Of a DNA stretch of 6,513 nt, positions 6,169-6,513 are shown piece after piece. Position 1 is the first letter of the stretch. Every line of letters starts with the position of its first letter. The notes under the pieces were generated by a model, which had not been told where the DNA came from, searched no databases, and saw only the letters and a list, made by a program, of their open reading frames with translations. Where the stretch lies: NCBI GenBank assembly GCA_026396425.1, contig JAPLWU010000102.1:1-6513 (forward strand), in the 5' to 3' direction. Source of the stretch: Microcaldota archaeon. Lineage in GTDB: Archaea; Micrarchaeota; Micrarchaeia; Burarchaeales; JAKAKT01. Position numbers and translations under genes: made by a program.

Positions 6169-6417
6169 ATGCCAAGATGGAAAGATTCGGAGCTTTTCGT
6201 GAAGGAATACCTGCAAAGGGTTTCGGCTGGAAAGGAAGCGACGGAAAATCCGGAGCTCGCGAAGCACGCTGCCAGGATGCGGGCGGCAGTCGAGCAGGAG
6301 GGCCTCAGGGGAATTTTCCTCCACTGGGCGAAAGCCAGAATGGAAGAAAAAACGGCCGCCGAGATGGGAAAACTAGCATTTAGGCCAAGAGACCCGCTGG
6401 GTTCAGCCAGCGGATGA
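6169..6417 (+). CDS. Small helical protein of unknown function
   Basis: An 82-residue protein starting MPRWKDSELFVKEYLQRVSA. It lies 13 bases after the preceding gene's stop, with GCGAGGT seven bases before the ATG, so the two probably form one transcript. It is highly charged and likely all-helical (PELAKHAARMRAAVEQEG, GIFLHWAKARMEEKTAAEM), with no membrane segment, cysteines or recognised motif. The last codons (residues 76-82, PLGSASG) are encoded by a perfect inverted repeat, so the C-terminus may be shaped by a terminator rather than by function. I cannot assign a role; the pairing with the gene upstream is the only clue. Confidence 0.65.
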   Translation: MPRWKDSELFVKEYLQRVSAGKEATENPELAKHAARMRAAVEQEGLRGIFLHWAKARMEEKTAAEMGKLAFRPRDPLGSASG

Positions 6418-6435
6418 ATTGGCAGTTATTTTTTT
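6394..6435 (+). terminator. Hairpin and T-tract at the end of the rightward operon
   Basis: A perfect 7-bp stem, CCGCTGG (6394-6400) with CCAGCGG (6407-6413) and loop GTTCAG, overlaps the last codons of the 82-residue gene. A run of seven T (6429-6435) follows 15 bases later. Archaeal termination needs mainly the T-tract, so this is a plausible terminator; the hairpin may have another job. Confidence 0.5.
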
Positions 6436-6451
6436 GAGCTGAGAAGTATTG

Positions 6452-6505
6452 TCCAGCGGCGGCGCGGGCGCTTCGCGCCCCAACAGAGGTTTCACCGCCG
6501 CTGGA
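6452..6505 (+). other. Long GC-rich stem-loop, possible structured RNA or leader
   Basis: TCCAGCGGCGG (6452-6462) and CCGCCGCTGGA (6495-6505) form a perfect 11-bp stem. Inside it GGGCGC-TTC-GCGCCC (6466-6480) forms a 6-bp hairpin, leaving an unpaired AACAGAGGTTTCA-like arm. The outer stem reuses the CCAGCGG/CCGCTGG motif of the hairpin at 6394. The 3' arm runs into GGAG (6503-6506), four bases before an ATG at the window's last bases (6511), so it could cover the ribosome site of a gene beyond the edge. Alternatively it is an intergenic palindromic repeat. Confidence 0.55.
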
Positions 6506-6513
6506 GTTGTATG

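Noticed and set aside
6390..6513. tRNA or other known RNA gene in the GC-rich right end.
   Set aside because: There is no T-loop GTTCGA-type motif, no cloverleaf spacing and no recognisable box elements.

Overview
The window looks archaeal. TTTAAATA-type TATA boxes and GGAG/AGGTGG ribosome-binding sites precede tightly packed genes. The left-hand genes prefer G/C-ending codons. The recognisable families (a COG1236-type metallo-beta-lactamase exonuclease, two GH57 enzymes, a cytoplasmic GH15 enzyme and a DUF5752-like protein) commonly occur together in archaea. A DPANN-type archaeon is possible, but that is an inference and no lineage marker is visible.

Layout. Bases 1-525 (+) hold the C-terminal part of a beta-CASP/metallo-beta-lactamase exonuclease, cut off by the window's left edge. 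From about 5640 down to 528 the minus strand reads as one long operon. Its order is: a promoter near 5630-5640; a leader with a 61-bp tandem repeat that can fold into hairpins; a DUF5752-like gene (5501-5145); a short degenerate-repeat region that may contain a 54-codon gene (5097-4933); GH57 enzyme 1 (4904-3723); GH57 enzyme 2 (3726-2557, joined to the first by an ATGA overlap); a GH15 enzyme (2525-816); and a small charged protein (740-528) that converges on the exonuclease gene.

To the right, on the plus strand, a divergent pair of unrecognised small genes (5693-6155 and 6169-6417) shares the 5.6-kb intergenic region. The first appears to carry a +1 frameshift. The window ends in two GC-rich inverted repeats (6394-6413 and 6452-6505). 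They share the CCAGCGG/CCGCTGG motif and could pair in alternative ways.

Function. The minus-strand operon looks like an intracellular alpha-glucan (glycogen, starch or maltodextrin) module. The GH57 enzymes would cut or rearrange alpha-1,4-glucan, and the GH15 enzyme would release glucose from chain ends. None of the three has a visible signal peptide. The least explained parts are the structured leader repeats, the recycled 34-bp segment between the DUF5752-like and GH57 genes, and the alternative-pairing region at the right edge.
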